64,000 bases of DNA from Diphasiastrum complanatum (GCA_029204225.1 CM055094.1:23122657-23186656), one strand, 5' to 3'. Numbered from the stretch's first letter, positions 28,755 through 41,871 are shown. Notes: generated from the sequence alone by a model not told the origin. Translations and numbers: made by a program.

Positions 28755-29754
28755 ATGTTTACAAATACTTACGTACATGTTTTCACATCTATCATTTTTA
28801 TTCGTACATTTGGCAACCATATGGATGGGATGTCTCCCTCGCGTGCAGGCAAGATCATGGAGAGACTACAGGCTCGTTGGGATGCACGGAGTTCAGGTAG
28901 ATTGTCCACATCATCTTGTTCTAAGGAGATCCAGTCTCCACAACCCTCCGACCGAGGTGTTCCCCCCTTCCATGAGGGTCTATCCCGCGGGATTCCCTCT
29001 CCCGCGCACTCTAATGTCAGTGCCTCTTCCCGACATTTCGGCCAGAAAAAAAGAGATTGTAGGAGGAATCGCCTCAGCGGCAGCTCTTGTTGTGACGGTG
29101 ACACCGATGATGTCATGCTTCATGTAGTCTCGAGTCCAGCACATCCATCTAGCAGGGCTCATCGTAGGGATTCCTTACTTCAAAAAACCCTAACTCAGGA
29201 AGCAACGCGGATGGTGCATGATACTATGACTCCTAGATCTGTCACACCTTATTATCCCGACACCCCTACACTCTCTCCTCACATTTTTCCTTCTTCGGTA
29301 CCCACGCCCCCTATGGGGTCTTTGTGGCACCGTAATCCCTCTTGCCTGGCCACTACGCCCATTTTTTCTCCCATTCAAACCCATGTTGGTTACACTCCCA
29401 CTCAAACTCCTCCCCAATCTTCTCCTCTTCATACCCCTCCCCACTCTTTTCATGATCACCTTCAAACTCCTCCCTCCCCAAATCTCTCTTGTTGTAGTCA
29501 ACTCCCCCACTCCTCTCGACACTCTCTTTGCCACCTCTCCATCAGTTGACATCTTGCCATCCTATGACATAGATGCGGAGAAGCACATAGTGGAGGATGA
29601 CCGCGGTGGTCGCGTCATCACTTGCATGAGGCAACTCACGCATGTGGTCTTCAAAAGGGACATTTTCAAGGACTGGTGCAAACAAAGTGATGAGAAGAAG
29701 AATTATGTAGTTGACCAGTTGTATAGAGAATTTTCAGTCCTCTCCTCTAATTGA
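28755..29754 (+). pseudogene. Possible second gene of a CACTA element (TnpA-like)
   Basis: A frame at 28755-29549 is rich in Ser, Pro and His and low in structure. A second overlapping frame, read at 29530-29754, carries a block like RGGRVITCMRQLTHVVFKRD, then WCKQSDEKKNYVVDQLYREF. That block resembles the helical region of the plant Ptta/En/Spm transposase family (PF03004), the usual companion of TNP2. Its orientation agrees with the TNP2 remnant 9 kb upstream. The match is by eye and weak, and the frames would have to be joined by a splice or a frameshift. It could equally be an unrelated repeat-derived frame. Confidence 0.35.
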
Positions 29755-29760
29755 CCAAAT

Positions 29761-31145
29761 TTGGACGGGACGACGCATGGGAGTGTGATGAGCCACCACA
29801 AATTGGAGATCCCATTTGACAGAGTTATAATGATGTCCATGGGAGAACCTTGGCCACCACTACCAAGGTGAAATGGTCCCTAAAGTCTCCTGTAGCTTCT
29901 TCTCGTTGTTGTTTGACGCGATCTGGATTTTCGAGAAATCCTTTCTTCACAAACTTCAATTCTTCCTTGTGTCTTGATTCGAATGAATATTCTAGATCTG
30001 AGACATATATGGCTTCAAGATATACTTTAACCTCACTACATTCATGTGGTCCTCACTTTCACTCTCATCACATTTCTCAGATAACTGAATCATCTTCTTT
30101 GGTTGCAGGTATCACAGTCTTAATCCCATGCATCACAGTCACATGAGTTCGATTGCGACGTCAATGGCCAAGATGAGAATGACTCAGCTGGATCTAATTA
30201 TAACTAGGTACTTCAGTATTCCAATTTGTAACATATCTCTGTACTTGGAACATTTATGAATGATATATATTTGTTGAAGTTAAGTTTACTTCTTAAAATG
30301 TAACTCAAATAAATTTTGCAAATTTCAATAATGAACAAATGATTTTTCTTACCAACTTCATAGCAAGTGGTGCAAAAGACTCATGGGGTCGGATGGAGTC
30401 CATTTTTAGGGCAGAATGGAACCAATAAATTGGCTCCATTATGCACTAAAAAAATTTATTTTGTAACCCTCGGAATAGGGTGCCATTTTGAAAGAGATAT
30501 ACCAAGAGATGGTGGCCTCAATTGCCAAATAAACAAATATGACCAAAAATGACTAAACTAGTTGAAATCTTTCACACATTGTACATGTTTCATAAAACTT
30601 CCTTAAGTTATGTTCATCATCATTGTATGAGTTGTAGGTTTAATAAGCAAAAACTATCTCAAATTTATCCTTAGTATCATAGCATATAGCTGAAGCAAAT
30701 CGTTTGCCTAAAGGGAGGCCCACTGCAGAGAGTCATATGCTCATTTTGAGCAGAAAACTTGATCATAAATGTATGCACAAAGTGATCATTCATATCAATT
30801 ATCATGCCATAAGCCTCTGTCTCCATGCATATTGATAGGCAGCCTCCTATCCATCAGGTAGGCGCCAGTGTGTATGAACAATTTAGCACTTGAAATGTTA
30901 TCAATAGCATGTGGAAGTGCGATCCACTAGCCCACAAAAATCCGCCAGTGGCTCACAAATTCACCACCAAAGTTACCTCATATGTACATCATCATCAACG
31001 ATTTCCTATCAATCATTCAATCGTTGTCTAGAAGCAACATGTAAATAGAGAATGAGAGAAGAAAAGAAATGAGAGCTTGTTTTACAGGTCTTGAAAGTAC
31101 ATCAAACAGTGTGAGGGAGATTTAGTCATGTTTTTGTCCAAAAAT
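29761..31145. other. AT-rich spacer, no gene seen
   Basis: I recognise nothing in this stretch. Short frames near 29850-30146 and 30367-30552 have no family features. Confidence 0.4.
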
Positions 31146-31678
31146 GGTGAAAATTGATAGGATTTGATAAGTCTTTGATAGAATCTCATCTAATCTTCAT
31201 TTCATCTGTGTGTGAGAGTGTAAGAACTATGACTAGAAGTCCAGAGGGGGCTAGAAGTCAAATTTGAGGTAATCAAGACAAAATGAAACCTTTGTGAGTT
31301 TCTAGGTTTAAATCAAAACCAATTTTCTTGAGCATTGTTTTGTAGGATCCTTTCAAAAAGCTATGTTAAATCAAGATCAAGGGGATCTTGCTACTTGAAT
31401 CTTTGTGCATTTAAAATAAGTTTCTAGTGGAAAAATTCAAGAAAAGAACTTAGGGAGGGTTGAGAAGTTCAATCTACTTTGTGCTCATTGATTTTCTCAA
31501 GAGTAGTCAATAGAGTGAAAAATTGGCAAGATTTGATTGTTAGTAGATTTCACTTCATCTTATCTTCATTCCAACTTTGTGAGGGAGTGCTAGAATTGAG
31601 ATTATAAGTCCATTTGTTGGATTAGAAATCTAATTTGAGTGAGACACTACAAGTGTGAGACCTTTGTGAGTTTCAAAG
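31146..31678 (+). repeat. Duplicated leader of a copia element
   Basis: Two diverged direct copies of about 165 bases, at 31146-31311 and 31513-31678, share 'gtgaaaa.ttg', 'cttcatttc/cattcc', 'ctagaa.t' and 'cctttgtgagtttc'. The second ends just before the Gag start, so the untranslated leader appears to have been partly duplicated. Confidence 0.65.
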
Positions 31679-31719
31679 CCAATCAAATCTATTTCTTGTG
31701 TGTAGAATTCACTCGTAAG

Positions 31720-32705
31720 ATGGGATCTATTGGAGCATACCTTCTAGAAGCTAGAGAGAGATTGAATTCTACAAATTATTCCATTTGGAAGGTTAGGATG
31801 GAGTCACTAATGATGCTCCAAGACCTTTATGAGTTCTTGATTGATGATGAAAATGAACCTCTAGGTGCACAAGAGTTGATCAAATACAAGAAGAGATCTA
31901 GGCTAGCACTTCATTGTGTGAAGATGAATGTAAGCAATGATCTTTTGAGAGAAGTATCATCATGTACTAGTGCTAAAGAGGCTTGGGAGTCTTTAAAATC
32001 AATCTATGAATCAAGCAACACTTCTAGAGTACTTATGCTTAGAAATCAAATTTTGCAAAGCATGAGGAGAAGTGAGGAGAGTGCACAAGACTATGTGCTT
32101 AGAATCAGATTTCTAAATAGGGAGTTGGCTTCCATTGGGGAGAAGATTCAAGATGGAGAGCTTGTACAATAGTTCTTAATGGTCTAGGAGATGACTTTGC
32201 AAATTTGGTTCAAAGTTTTGCCATCCAAGACACTTTGCCATCTATTGATAAGCTCCATAGTGTGCTTGTGGCTGAAGAGTGTAGGATGCTCCATACAAAA
32301 GCGAGGATGGGCTTATCATTGCAAGAAGGAGATGAGAGAGTAAATTTCTCATTCGAGGGCAAAAAGAAGACCAATGGAAAGAAGAAGCATCCAAAGGAGG
32401 CCAAAGAAGAGGATGATGCATCAAGCTCAAAGGACAAGTCAAAGAAAAAATGCCTCTTTTGTGGAAAGAAGGGGCATTATGCATCCGAATGCTACAAGAG
32501 GCTAAGATCACAAGAGGAGGAGGACAAACAAGAAAACCTTGCACATGAGGAGGAGGAGGATGAAGTACATGTATTCTTAATGGCATCTACATCCTCGCCA
32601 ACAAGCAATGGCAATTCAAGAGATACATGGTGGATTGATAGTGGGGCTAGCTCCCACATGTCTTGTGAAAAGGACTTTTTTCTCAACCTTACACTCATTC
32701 AATAA
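31720..32705 (+). pseudogene. Copia gag and protease start, broken
   Basis: From 31720 the frame reads MGSIGAYLLEARERLNSTN and then NYSIWKVRMESLM, the plant copia Gag opening. The pieces KEAWESLKSIYE and SAQDYVLRIRFLNRELASIG follow. A stop at 32170-32172 with a frame change leads into a second frame from about 32175 with NLVQSFAIQDTLPS. After a Lys-rich linker comes a complete zinc knuckle CLFCGKKGHYASEC (about 32451-32493) and the protease site WWIDSGASSHMSCEKDFF. It stops at 32703. It is closely related to the Gag at 6497 but keeps the first knuckle cysteine. Confidence 0.85.
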
Positions 32706-33470
32706 TGCTAAAAAAAAAAAAATTTACTGCAAGTGATAAAGCGTGTAGGATAGATGGTGTTGGTACCATCTCTTTGTATCTAAAATACTCAATAAGTATG
32801 GATCTAGAAAATGTCCTTTATGTACCATCAATCACCAAGAATATGCTAGTGTTGGTCTACTCTTAGAAAGTGGTTTGGATGTGTCCACTTTAAGCATGGT
32901 GTTTGTTTCATTTTGAAGAATGATGCTTGCATTACAAAGGGATTTAAACATGGAAGATTGTTTAAGTTGGAAGCTAGTGTTGCTTTTGAAAGTGTGAGCT
33001 TTGCAAAGGAGGAGATCACTCAAGTGGAGATCTTGGCAAAGTGTGATCTTGCTCGCATTGAGGAGGAGCATCAAAAGGAGGAAGATCTTGAGGATCACCC
33101 TCAAAGCATGAGAGTTCCAAGGAAGTCCTCAATGACAAAGGCCGAGTCATCAAATTGCATGCAAAATACTTGTTGGATAGTATTAGTAGACATGGAGTAT
33201 GTGATCTTTCAAGAGTAGAAGATTTGTAAACTTGAAGAATCACCCCTTATTCAATTCATTGATGGTTTGGAGTCAAGTCAAGTGGAGGAGCAAGCTCAAG
33301 ACCCAAGGACTCCAAGAAGAACCTTGAGTATGAAGATGGAGCCATCAAGGCTCAATCATATGGATCAAGCAAGGCAAGTTGTCTTTGGCAACATTATTTA
33401 TGCACTTAATAGTTTAATTGATGTATTTTCAAGTGCACAAAATGCCTTGGAATCCATGGCTTGACAATGT
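32706..33470 (+). pseudogene. Deleted pol remnant of the same copia element
   Basis: Short pieces follow the protease: IDGVGTISLYLKYS and LENVLYVPSITKN near 32750-32840, then FKHGVCFILKNDACITKGFKHGRLFKLEASVAFES near 32890-32990. The sequence then jumps to a Glu-rich, charged linker (33060-33330). The integrase core, RT and RNase H are absent, removed by a large internal deletion. Confidence 0.7.
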
Positions 33471-33803
33471 ATAGTTTTTGAAGTGTGCTACATGTATATA
33501 GACACATTGTGGAACATGGGATCCTTTAAGAGGAGGTAAAAGATCCTTCATGGACATCATTCTCTATTGGAGTCTCAAAAGTTCCTTGGTTTTTAGCATG
33601 GCTTAGGGTGAAGCTAATTGATGTTTGATCTTTAGTTTCTACTCGGTTGCATGGTTTAGCTCCACAACACTCCTTTTGGCATATGCAATAGGAATATCTT
33701 AAGGATCAACACTTCGTGATCTTTACAGCAAGCATGCGTAGATCGTCATTACTTTTATTCTTGCTTGTCCTCATTTGTGCGGCAATTGGACTTGAGATAA
33801 TGG
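33471..33803 (+). other. Spacer between pol remnant and LTR
   Basis: No recognisable domain is seen. It is probably a degraded 3' untranslated part of the same element. Confidence 0.35.
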
Positions 33804-34195
33804 AAATTGCGTACATAAGTGGATTCCACACATGTGAGGCCATGATGCCACGTGACAATCCACTCCTAATGTAGGTTAGGTCAAGTCCATATGGTTGGTC
33901 ATATTATTTTGGTAGTGATTCCTAGTTTACAGGATTTAAATCCTAAATTTAAGGTGAAAATTTGACCAACTAGCTGTCTACCAAGCATGACTCTAGGAAA
34001 TAGACTAGGGTTTCATTTTAGGACAAAAATGTTGAGTTAACTTCCTTAATACATGTTGGGAATCCACCTAACTTCACAAAGGAAGTCGAATTTGCTATGT
34101 ATTCCAAGCTCCCATAGTGAGAAGATAGATTATTTTTGGAGCACATTGGCAACTCGAGTTTCTACTCTCATGTACATTGTTTTTTGATGATCCAA
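33804..34195 (+). mobile_element. Truncated copia LTR, type A
   Basis: This is colinear with the first half of the type A LTR ('ggattccacacatgtgaggcc', 'ctaatgtaggttaggtcaag', 'tgaccaactagct', 'tcgagtttctactctcatgt'). It stops at about 34195, where the other copies continue another 260 bases. It is the 3' LTR of the deleted element at 31.1-33.5 kb. Confidence 0.75.
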
Positions 34196-34851
34196 AAACC
34201 AGCTCTTGCCATCCTCTTCTTATGGTGTACTCGGTTTCAAATTTCGATGTACTGATTAAAAGTTATAGCTAATTAGGATGGTTAATGGCAATATAAGTAA
34301 CCAATATAGGTTAAACGGTAGGCAGCATCGGAAATATGAAATGTTGCCGGATATTCTTCTCTCTCCATGTAATCTCTCTCTAAAGTCAAACTTGCTTAAA
34401 GGGCCTATTTTGTGCCCATATTTTTCCTAATGAGAACTTTAGTTTTCCACTCCAAAAAAAAACCATGGACTAAGAAAGATTCTTTAATACGATAAGTAAC
34501 GTAATAATATACTCTTAGTTATAAATTTTAATAGGCAAGCATCCACTGAAACTTTAGTGCCTTTAAGGACTCTTTCAAAATCAATGAGAGAAGGATCGAT
34601 ATATCTGTATTGCTAATATGACCCAAACAAGGGTCACAAAACTTGGACAAAAAGAAATCACCACAAGAAGGGGGGCTATCACAAATAGTCTCTTCTAAAT
34701 ACTTCCGATCAATATCAACATAATTGAAGGCTTTGTGTCCTATAGTTTTAACATATTTCCGAGCAACCACTAGATGATGATCACACAAAGAGAAAGTGCA
34801 CTCATAACTTCAAACTTTCTAAGAACAGAGCTCAGACATATATGTAATTAG

Positions 34852-34852
<1 letters not shown>
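34196..34852. other. AT-rich spacer with one short minus-strand frame
   Basis: A minus-strand frame at 34528-34788 (86 codons) has fairly protein-like composition, but I do not recognise it. Nothing else is seen. Confidence 0.3.

Positions 34853-34854
<2 letters not shown>

Positions 34855-34905
<51 letters not shown>
34855..34905. repeat. (CT)n microsatellite
   Basis: About 25 CT units ending in a short C run. Confidence 0.95.
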
Positions 34906-34909
<4 letters not shown>

Positions 34910-35053
34910 CCCATATATCTCAACTATTCTAGATCACTCTCTTAAACTTTCCATCAAGTTTTCATGTTAAAAACGTGCCAGCTGCAAGTCATTTGAGTTT
35001 CAGGTCACACCTGGCCCAAGCAGCTTAAAAAAAACAAGCTTTCTCCATCATTG

Positions 35054-35650
35054 CTAACATTCTCTTGGTCTACAATACAAATGTTCTACTATATGGTAAG
35101 AGCAATAGATTGCTAGCTGTGATGCCTGCAGAATGCACCAATGAGATCTATCCATATGTTCAACAACCTGCCAAAAAAGTAACAATGAAGTTGTGCATAA
35201 CATTTTATAAATCTGACTGACTAGCAATCTGTACAGTTCATTGAAATGTTGAACTGTTCCATGACAATCCATATAAGAATATCGTTGAGCCTTTAAGGCT
35301 TGTGCTGAAATTTGAGGCTTACCTTTCATTGTAAGTGTTGCATTCATCATTTTGCAGTGACAAACCCGATCTCTTCCCTTTGATGGGATGTCGTACATCA
35401 TCCTTTAATCATGCATCAGAGTATTAAGTCTGATTTGTAGTGCATAGTGGGCTTTCAGAAATCAATTGATTTGAAGTCATCTCTATTGTAGCTCTCAACC
35501 AGTGTATTCTAGACATGGGGATTGAAGGATCTAGAAGATGCAGCTGCGTGTGAGATTGTTTATCTTGGAGTACATAAACATGAAACTGTTGTTTTTTAAC
35601 CTGTGCACAGGATATATTGAAAATTGCTTTAAACCATTGAAAATACAACG
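35054..35650 (-). other. Exon-like stretches of unknown identity
   Basis: The minus strand has protein-like stretches next to plausible splice signals. One follows TGTGCACAG near 35608 and reads VKKQQFHVYVLQDKQSHTQL. One lies at about 35324-35401 and ends before GTAAGC. One follows TTGGCAG near 35167 and reads VVEHMDRSHWCILQASQLAI. I could not chain them into one frame with confident donors and recognise no family. They may be remnants of a host gene or of an unrecognised element. Confidence 0.2.
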
Positions 35651-35699
35651 TTTAGATGGTGGATAAAAATCAATTTTCTGTTACTGAGGGTACTAGAGC

Positions 35700-36720
35700 C
35701 CAAACTCTGCCCTTGACAAGGGGTCATCCACTGATTCAAAAAACTCATGGCTTCCACCTTCAAGAACATACCAAATTGAAAAGCTAAGCAGTACAAATTT
35801 CCTCAACTATTGGAATGTAAAGATGGACTAGATTCAAGCTTTGCTACCCATATCAAAACAAATTGCTTGGCAGCAGATACCACACCCATGTATAATTTAA
35901 TTTTGCAATGTGGAGAATTCAAATGCAACTAGTTAGATTTTTTGAAATTTCCAAAGGATTAGAACACGCTGAAAGCTACGTAGGAAAATTTTAGCATAGC
36001 TTCTCAAGTTGCATTTCATAAGCATTACATCCAACTTAGTTATGTCACAATCTCAGCCAATGACAAAATTTCTTGAGATGTGGCAAGCCACCTTGGATGA
36101 AGCTGCTAGAGAATAAATGTTTTCACATGCTAACGCCTTGCTTGGTAACCATTTATCACTACACAAGCAGGTGTACCAAATCAAACTCTAAATGGATTAA
36201 TTGGCAAGATTCTGCAAGAGGCATCAAGGCTAAAGTTAGATGATTAAACAGACCCAAACAGAACTGCTTTTCCTGCAAGCGGTGCTCAATTTAAGAAGGG
36301 AGACAGAATGCCCCAGGACTTACTGTAAAAAGCCAGGTCACTTCATTGAGACTGCCAAACATTCTAGGACAACTGTGTGAAAATCAAGCAAATAAAGATG
36401 GCTGTGTGATGATGCAGACTGTAATACTAGATCCAGATCTATGGGGAAATGCTCGGCTTAAGGGAGGATTGGGAATCAGTCCTGATATTAGCCACAGTTA
36501 AGGCTTACACTAAGTTAGCATAACAATATGCTAAATTATGATTTGTCAATTCATTTTAAGACAAGTCAATCGCTCGTCATCTACAATATGTAACAGGTCT
36601 CTCTGCCCATCATTGTCATAATTCAACACATTGCTCGGACTCACTTGCTCTCATTCTCTACCCTCACAATGCTTTAATCTCTTGGTCTGCAATAATGTGT
36701 TCTGTTCTACTTTACAAAAA
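35700..36720 (+). pseudogene. Old copia gag scrap with polypurine tract and LTR start
   Basis: Near 35770-35840 the plus strand reads IEKLSSTNFLNYWNVKMD, the opening block of copia Gag. Near 36315-36352 it reads a zinc-knuckle-like YCKKPGHFIETAKHS. After about 100 bases comes TTAAGGGAGGATTGGGAATC (36457-36476), which looks like a polypurine tract followed by an LTR start. All pol genes are missing, and the frame is broken many times. The assignment rests on these short blocks only. Confidence 0.4.
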
Positions 36721-38900
36721 TGTAATTTGACTTCCTCTTGTCATGTGTGAAAGGCTCTCTTTTGGAGTTAAAAAGTTTGCTTCTGAACTATAACCAAAAC
36801 CATGAGCATTGTGTTGGATTTGGTAGACACAATTTTGAAAGTTTGGGGTGGAAGTCATAGAATAGTCAACCAGTATAATTAACTGTCCTACCTTTTAAAT
36901 TAAGTCTAATCTGGCAAAATTCAACTGATTCTACAACTATACAGTGTTTCGTCCAACATATACTGGAGACCAACCAGTCTGCAAAATGATATGTTTTACC
37001 AGGTAGAGATATCTGAACCATGAAGAGATTAGCATGTTTCTCTTAAGCAGGATGGCGAGCTCCTAATAAGATTGGCAGTTCTACTAGACATGGGAATAAT
37101 TGTATACAACTAATTTCCCGCTGTCCAGCCATCTAAGAATGAAATGCTCCGAGTATCGTGAGCCCTTTACATATGTATTTATATACTTGGAAATAATAGT
37201 TTTATATGCCAAAAAGTAACTTCAAATTCTGCTGAACTTGAAGACATAAAAGATAGTGTTATCTACAACAGGTCCGACATAACACCTCATTTTTAGCAAA
37301 TTTACAAAAAAAAAAAACAATAATATAATATCCAAATGTCACGAGTTCTGATTAATGACGCAGGAATGGAAGCGACAACAAAAGTACTTGAAACTATCCA
37401 GCTTTGTTGAACACTGAAAGGTTTGGGATTTGTAGCTTGTAAAAGGAATATACCTAAATATCAAAATGAAAACCTTCCATCATTCTTAAAAGCTCATAGA
37501 CCTGAAAGAAACACTGCAGTGTTTTGTAAGGCGGAAATGACCAATGCCATCCATCAAATTTTTACAGTCTCGACATAATCAAATGTTTGCATGAACAATC
37601 AAAGTTCTCATTTGCTAAGCTATTATAAGAAACACTGCAATGTCTTGCAAGGCTGACTGAAGTTATGCATCACATGTTTACAGTATGGACATAATTCAAG
37701 TGTTTGAGACAAAAATTGAAAATCAATTCTTTAGCTTTTATAAAGAAACAAAAACCAATGAGCATTCTCAGAATTGGACTCCCAATAAATTTGAAATTCC
37801 TCTTCCAAGAACATGATCCTATGCGATGCAATCAGCCTGAACTATTCAATATGCTTAGAAGAGTTATGCAAACCACAGTCAGAGTCTACTACTCCAACCC
37901 TTTCTCTGTTACACCAAGTGGAAATGGACTATCTTTGTCGATAGACACAAACTTCCTTCTTGGTGATTCTGTTCTCCGACATGACAAAGGAGACGTGCAA
38001 CCTTCAACTTTAGGAACTCCACCCACAGCAAGGTCTTGAACCAGTTTAATGACTTAAGCGAGAAGCAACAAGAGCTCATCAGTTGCTTGGAGCTATGGGG
38101 AAAACCCTGCCATCAGTGATCAGGCCAACAGAAAAGATCGTAAAAATAATAAGGCCAAGCCAACAATAAGCGAACATTGGACTTTATTCATGACACCAAA
38201 AAAATCACGCTATGAAATAAACATAGCAAAAACAATTTATTCTTAACCTTGATAATAATCCTTTTAACAGTAGCATCTAGCTACACAAAACTGCTTTATA
38301 TGCTAAAAGCCCTTTCTCTTTCAACCTGCTTTGATACATGGCTCAAGTAACCTATTGAACTAAGGACTTCTTCTCTGAAAAGACATGGTCCCGTTATATG
38401 CATATGGTAGCAACTGATCTGTTAGAGAGTGTAATTAAATCATGTTCGTCTTTCAACAAAGCCTAAAAAATCCAGATGATATAATCAATTCTCTTCTTGG
38501 CCAGCAGTTTGGGCCACAATGCTTTCAATGCCACTGAACTTACTTTTCTGGCTTTAAGAATAACTTAGAAAGAATAAGCCTAGAGGAACACAGGTAACCA
38601 ATTTTAACTCGAAACCAGATTCATAGGCTACAATTCACAGATAAACTATAAGCTCTATTCATTACAAAAGTCCTCAAATCCTCCTTTATGGAAAGGACAG
38701 TTACATGGAAGCTAAGTCATAAGACAATCAAACTAAAAGCAGTATGTGCAAGCCTACAAGTCTTGAATCTAATTAGAAATTCAATCCAAAGAACTACTCA
38801 ACTTGCTATGCAGGGGTAAGAGTATAACTCTCCCACTCTTTTACTTTAAAATTTGAAGATGTAGTTGCTAAGAAAAGCTGAAATGTAAAGGGAGTTTGCC
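36721..38900. other. AT-rich spacer; one unassigned exon-like frame
   Basis: On the minus strand about 38040-37889 reads DLAVGGVPKVEGCTSPLSC and SPFPLGVTEKGLE before two stop codons. The composition is protein-like but I recognise no family. The plus-strand frame at 37704-38039 overlaps it and looks less convincing. The rest shows nothing. Confidence 0.25.
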
Positions 38901-38904
38901 CTAG

Positions 38905-41000
38905 CTCAGAGGTTGTCCGCACACACATGCTTAGAGATAGGGTCGAGTCCTTGTGGAGAAGAGAGATGGAGCCTCTCAGGCGCCACTGGGCCACATACGG
39001 TTGCAACATTATGTCCGAGAGCTGGACTGACATCAAAAGGAGGCCGATCCTCGACATTTGGTCTCTAGCTGCATGGGCACATTGTTTGAGGGCCGTGGAT
39101 TGCAGCAGGGGGAGGGAGGTCATCTTTGCAAAGTTCATCTTCGATGTCATTAGGTCTTTCATCCTGTCCAAAGGCCCCCATGGGGGCCTGTCGTTACGGT
39201 GGTGACAGACAATGCCACCAACTGTGTTCAGATGGGTATCCTCCTAGAGGCCGACTTCCCCCACATCGTCCATACCCCTTGTGCAGTGCACGACATTGAC
39301 CTCCTCATGGGGGACATAGATGCACTTCCCTGGGTTAGAACCATCAAAGTCACCAGGAAGAGGTGTGTTCTTGCCATGTTCCGGGTGTTCAGCCAATTGG
39401 GGACCTCCGTAAGCCAGCCCCCACACGCTTTGCTTTCGACTTGGTGGTCATCGACCGTCTTATCAGGTGTGCAAGGCACAGCCTCTCCAAAATTTGGCGT
39501 GCTAGTTTTCAACACACCCAAGATGGGGAGCACTTTTCGTCCACGGTGCGTGGTGACCAGTTATGGAGGGATGCGCAGACATTGTCAACCCTCCTGTGTC
39601 CAACTTACATTGTGCTCCGCATGGCAGACAGCGAGGGGTCCACACTTGGACTGGTGTACGAGCTCATGGACCAGATTGGACAGTTCATGCAGATGCCCAT
39701 GTTGCAGCCGGAGACGTAAGCAGTATAGTAATGTAATTGAACTTTATCTTTTTCAATGATTGCTAGTTTGTTTATCAATTGATAATACATTTTTCCGTGT
39801 TTTGCTTCGATCTCGTTGTAGTTTCTTCAACCCCCAATATAATGTGCAGGATGACAGAGCTCAGGGGTATCTGAGAGACACGGTGGAACTACTTTCACAG
39901 GAGTATCCACAACGTAGCACACATGCTGCATCCCCTCTTCCTCTCTCCAACACAAATCGCAGACAAGGAGCTCGAGGCAGATTGGCTTTCGTACATCTAC
40001 AAAGTGGGCCCATGCATTGGTTTGGATCCTATCAGACTCATGGACGACCTAGCTGCATTTCGTTTCAGCATGGGCACGTTTGTTCACGAGGCTGCGCAGG
40101 ATCCAGCGAGGACGCAACTCCCCATTACTTGGTGGACCATGTTCGATAGCACCTATCCCTCCATACTGTCCTTTCACAGGTATGCATCTCATCTCATCCT
40201 CCCTTAGTGCGTTTCCTTGACATTCCAGCCGTGTGCACGTGCTAAACTATTTCATTGCACGTACTACAGGATTGCGCTGCCTCCATCTGTGAGCGTAATT
40301 GGAGCACATGCGCCCTCATCCACACGAGAAAAAACAAGCTGTCAGTGAGTCAGCTAGAGCGATTGGTGTTCTATAGCACCAACGCATGTCTCGCCAGGAG
40401 ACTGCCGACCATTACCAGCGCATTGTAGTTCCTCCGATTCCTCAGAGGGTTTATATGCGCCGCATAGCACCTCCAATGCCACCGCTGCCATTGAGGCCTG
40501 CAGCCCCTCCATCGCCATCCATTTCTGCAGCACCCTTTAGACTCCCAGCTGTCCATGGCAAGCCACCATCTGTGCCCAAGTTGTCTCTTGCACCCACATC
40601 CACAGTGGCTCCTCCTGAGGCAGCACCCACTCCACTGCCTCTTCCTTTGGCAGCACCCACTCCACAGGCTCCTCCTTGGGCAGCACCCGGGACGTCCCAG
40701 TACCGGCCACCACAGCGCCCCTTTCAGTACATATCGCAGAAACAGAAAGGGCAAGGGAAAAGGGGAGGACCTCACAGGGCTACAGGAGCACAGTCACAGC
40801 CAGCTGGAGCAGGTCTTGTCGGTTTGGCGTGCTTGGGGGCCGATGAGGAGCCAAACTGGGAGGGTGTGGGTGACGAGTCCTCTTCCTCATCTACACAGTC
40901 TCTGCCAGTTCCAAACAGGCATCAATATCGGCTGCGCGAGTCTGCTCGAGGGCCTGAGTTGTCTCCGGAGCATTCGTCCGAGTCAGAGCCTAAGCATTGA
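38905..41000 (+). pseudogene. hAT transposase copy 1, 5'-truncated and frameshifted
   Basis: It starts abruptly at a block equal to VRTHMLRDRVES of the copy at 52.3-58.5 kb, so the BED finger and linker are missing. The DUF659 region follows (HWATYGCNIMSESWTD, DNATNCVQMGILLEADFPHI) with several frameshifts between 39180 and 39720. An intron with GTAAGC at about 39717 and GTGCAG at 39848 matches the intron position of the other copy. The next exon ends near 40180, and the dimerisation block ICERNWSTCALIHTR lies at 40286-40330. The acidic exon of the other copy is absent. The frame runs on into a Pro-rich tail (40440-41000) ending SSESEPKH. The AT-hooks are missing. Confidence 0.85.
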
Positions 41001-41868
41001 TTGTGGCTCTGTTATTGATTATTTAGCAGTTTGATATCATGTTTCATGTTTGGCGGCCAGATGGCCGAACATTGTATTCAGACCATTTTATATATGCATC
41101 CAGTTTTCGACACATTTTATTTGTTGCACTTATGTATATGTCGATGTTTAATTGTCATGCCCTGTTGTCAATTTCATCTCGTATTGTATGTGCATGTGTG
41201 AATCATAGTTTCAATTAATTTCAATTCGACGCAGTTTCTATTTTACAATCTTGAACAAGCATTTTTTTCACCAGCAAATGAATTCCAAACACCCATCTAG
41301 ACCATACAAGCATTACAAACTGCAATGCCCTTTTCTTTCAGAACGGTGAACGTTATACTCGAATAACCTTCAAAGGTCTTATTCAGTAGGAACCTCTAAG
41401 ATGAGAATTGCTTATGAGAAACCAAAGGGTACCAGAAAATCTTCCAACTATCTAGTGCTCTAAAATACAATAAGACTCTTGAAGACAAAAAGAGACAGAA
41501 GCATTGCCGTTATTATCATCTTTGACATGCATTATTACAGTGTGCCCTTTGTAGAAGGGATTCAAAGGACTCTGAAAGGCATAAATACTCTTTGGCCAAG
41601 CTTGACCAAGTAGGAGGACACTCAAAAGAAGTAAGACGTTAAGAAAAAGACCTTGTCATCTGAGGAGCATTCAAGAGTAAGGCAATGTAAGGCCTTGTCC
41701 TCCTATTAGGATGTTTAGAAAGTAATGTCTTTTTATGACTCATTTTTTGAAAATTTTAAGTTCAATTTGAAACTGAACGATGCTTAAGTTTTGTAGAGAC
41801 ATTTGATGGACCACGGAAGGCCTACCATCTTTTAAAAATTATGAGGATATAAGCAAAAAAAAATTTCC
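41001..41868. other. 3' flank within the hAT copy 1 element
   Basis: AT-rich with no coding sequence recognised. No equivalent of the small accessory gene of the 52.3-58.5 kb element is seen. Confidence 0.4.
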
Positions 41869-41871
41869 TTG

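Noticed and set aside
28777-29162. Overlapping alternative frames on both strands at 28.7-29.6 kb
   Set aside because: Low-complexity Ser/Pro/His composition opens several frames at once; none has a motif beyond the weak block at 29530-29754.
31640-31655. CACTACAAG as a CACTA terminal repeat
   Set aside because: It lies in the leader of a copia element just before Gag and has no inverted partner nearby.
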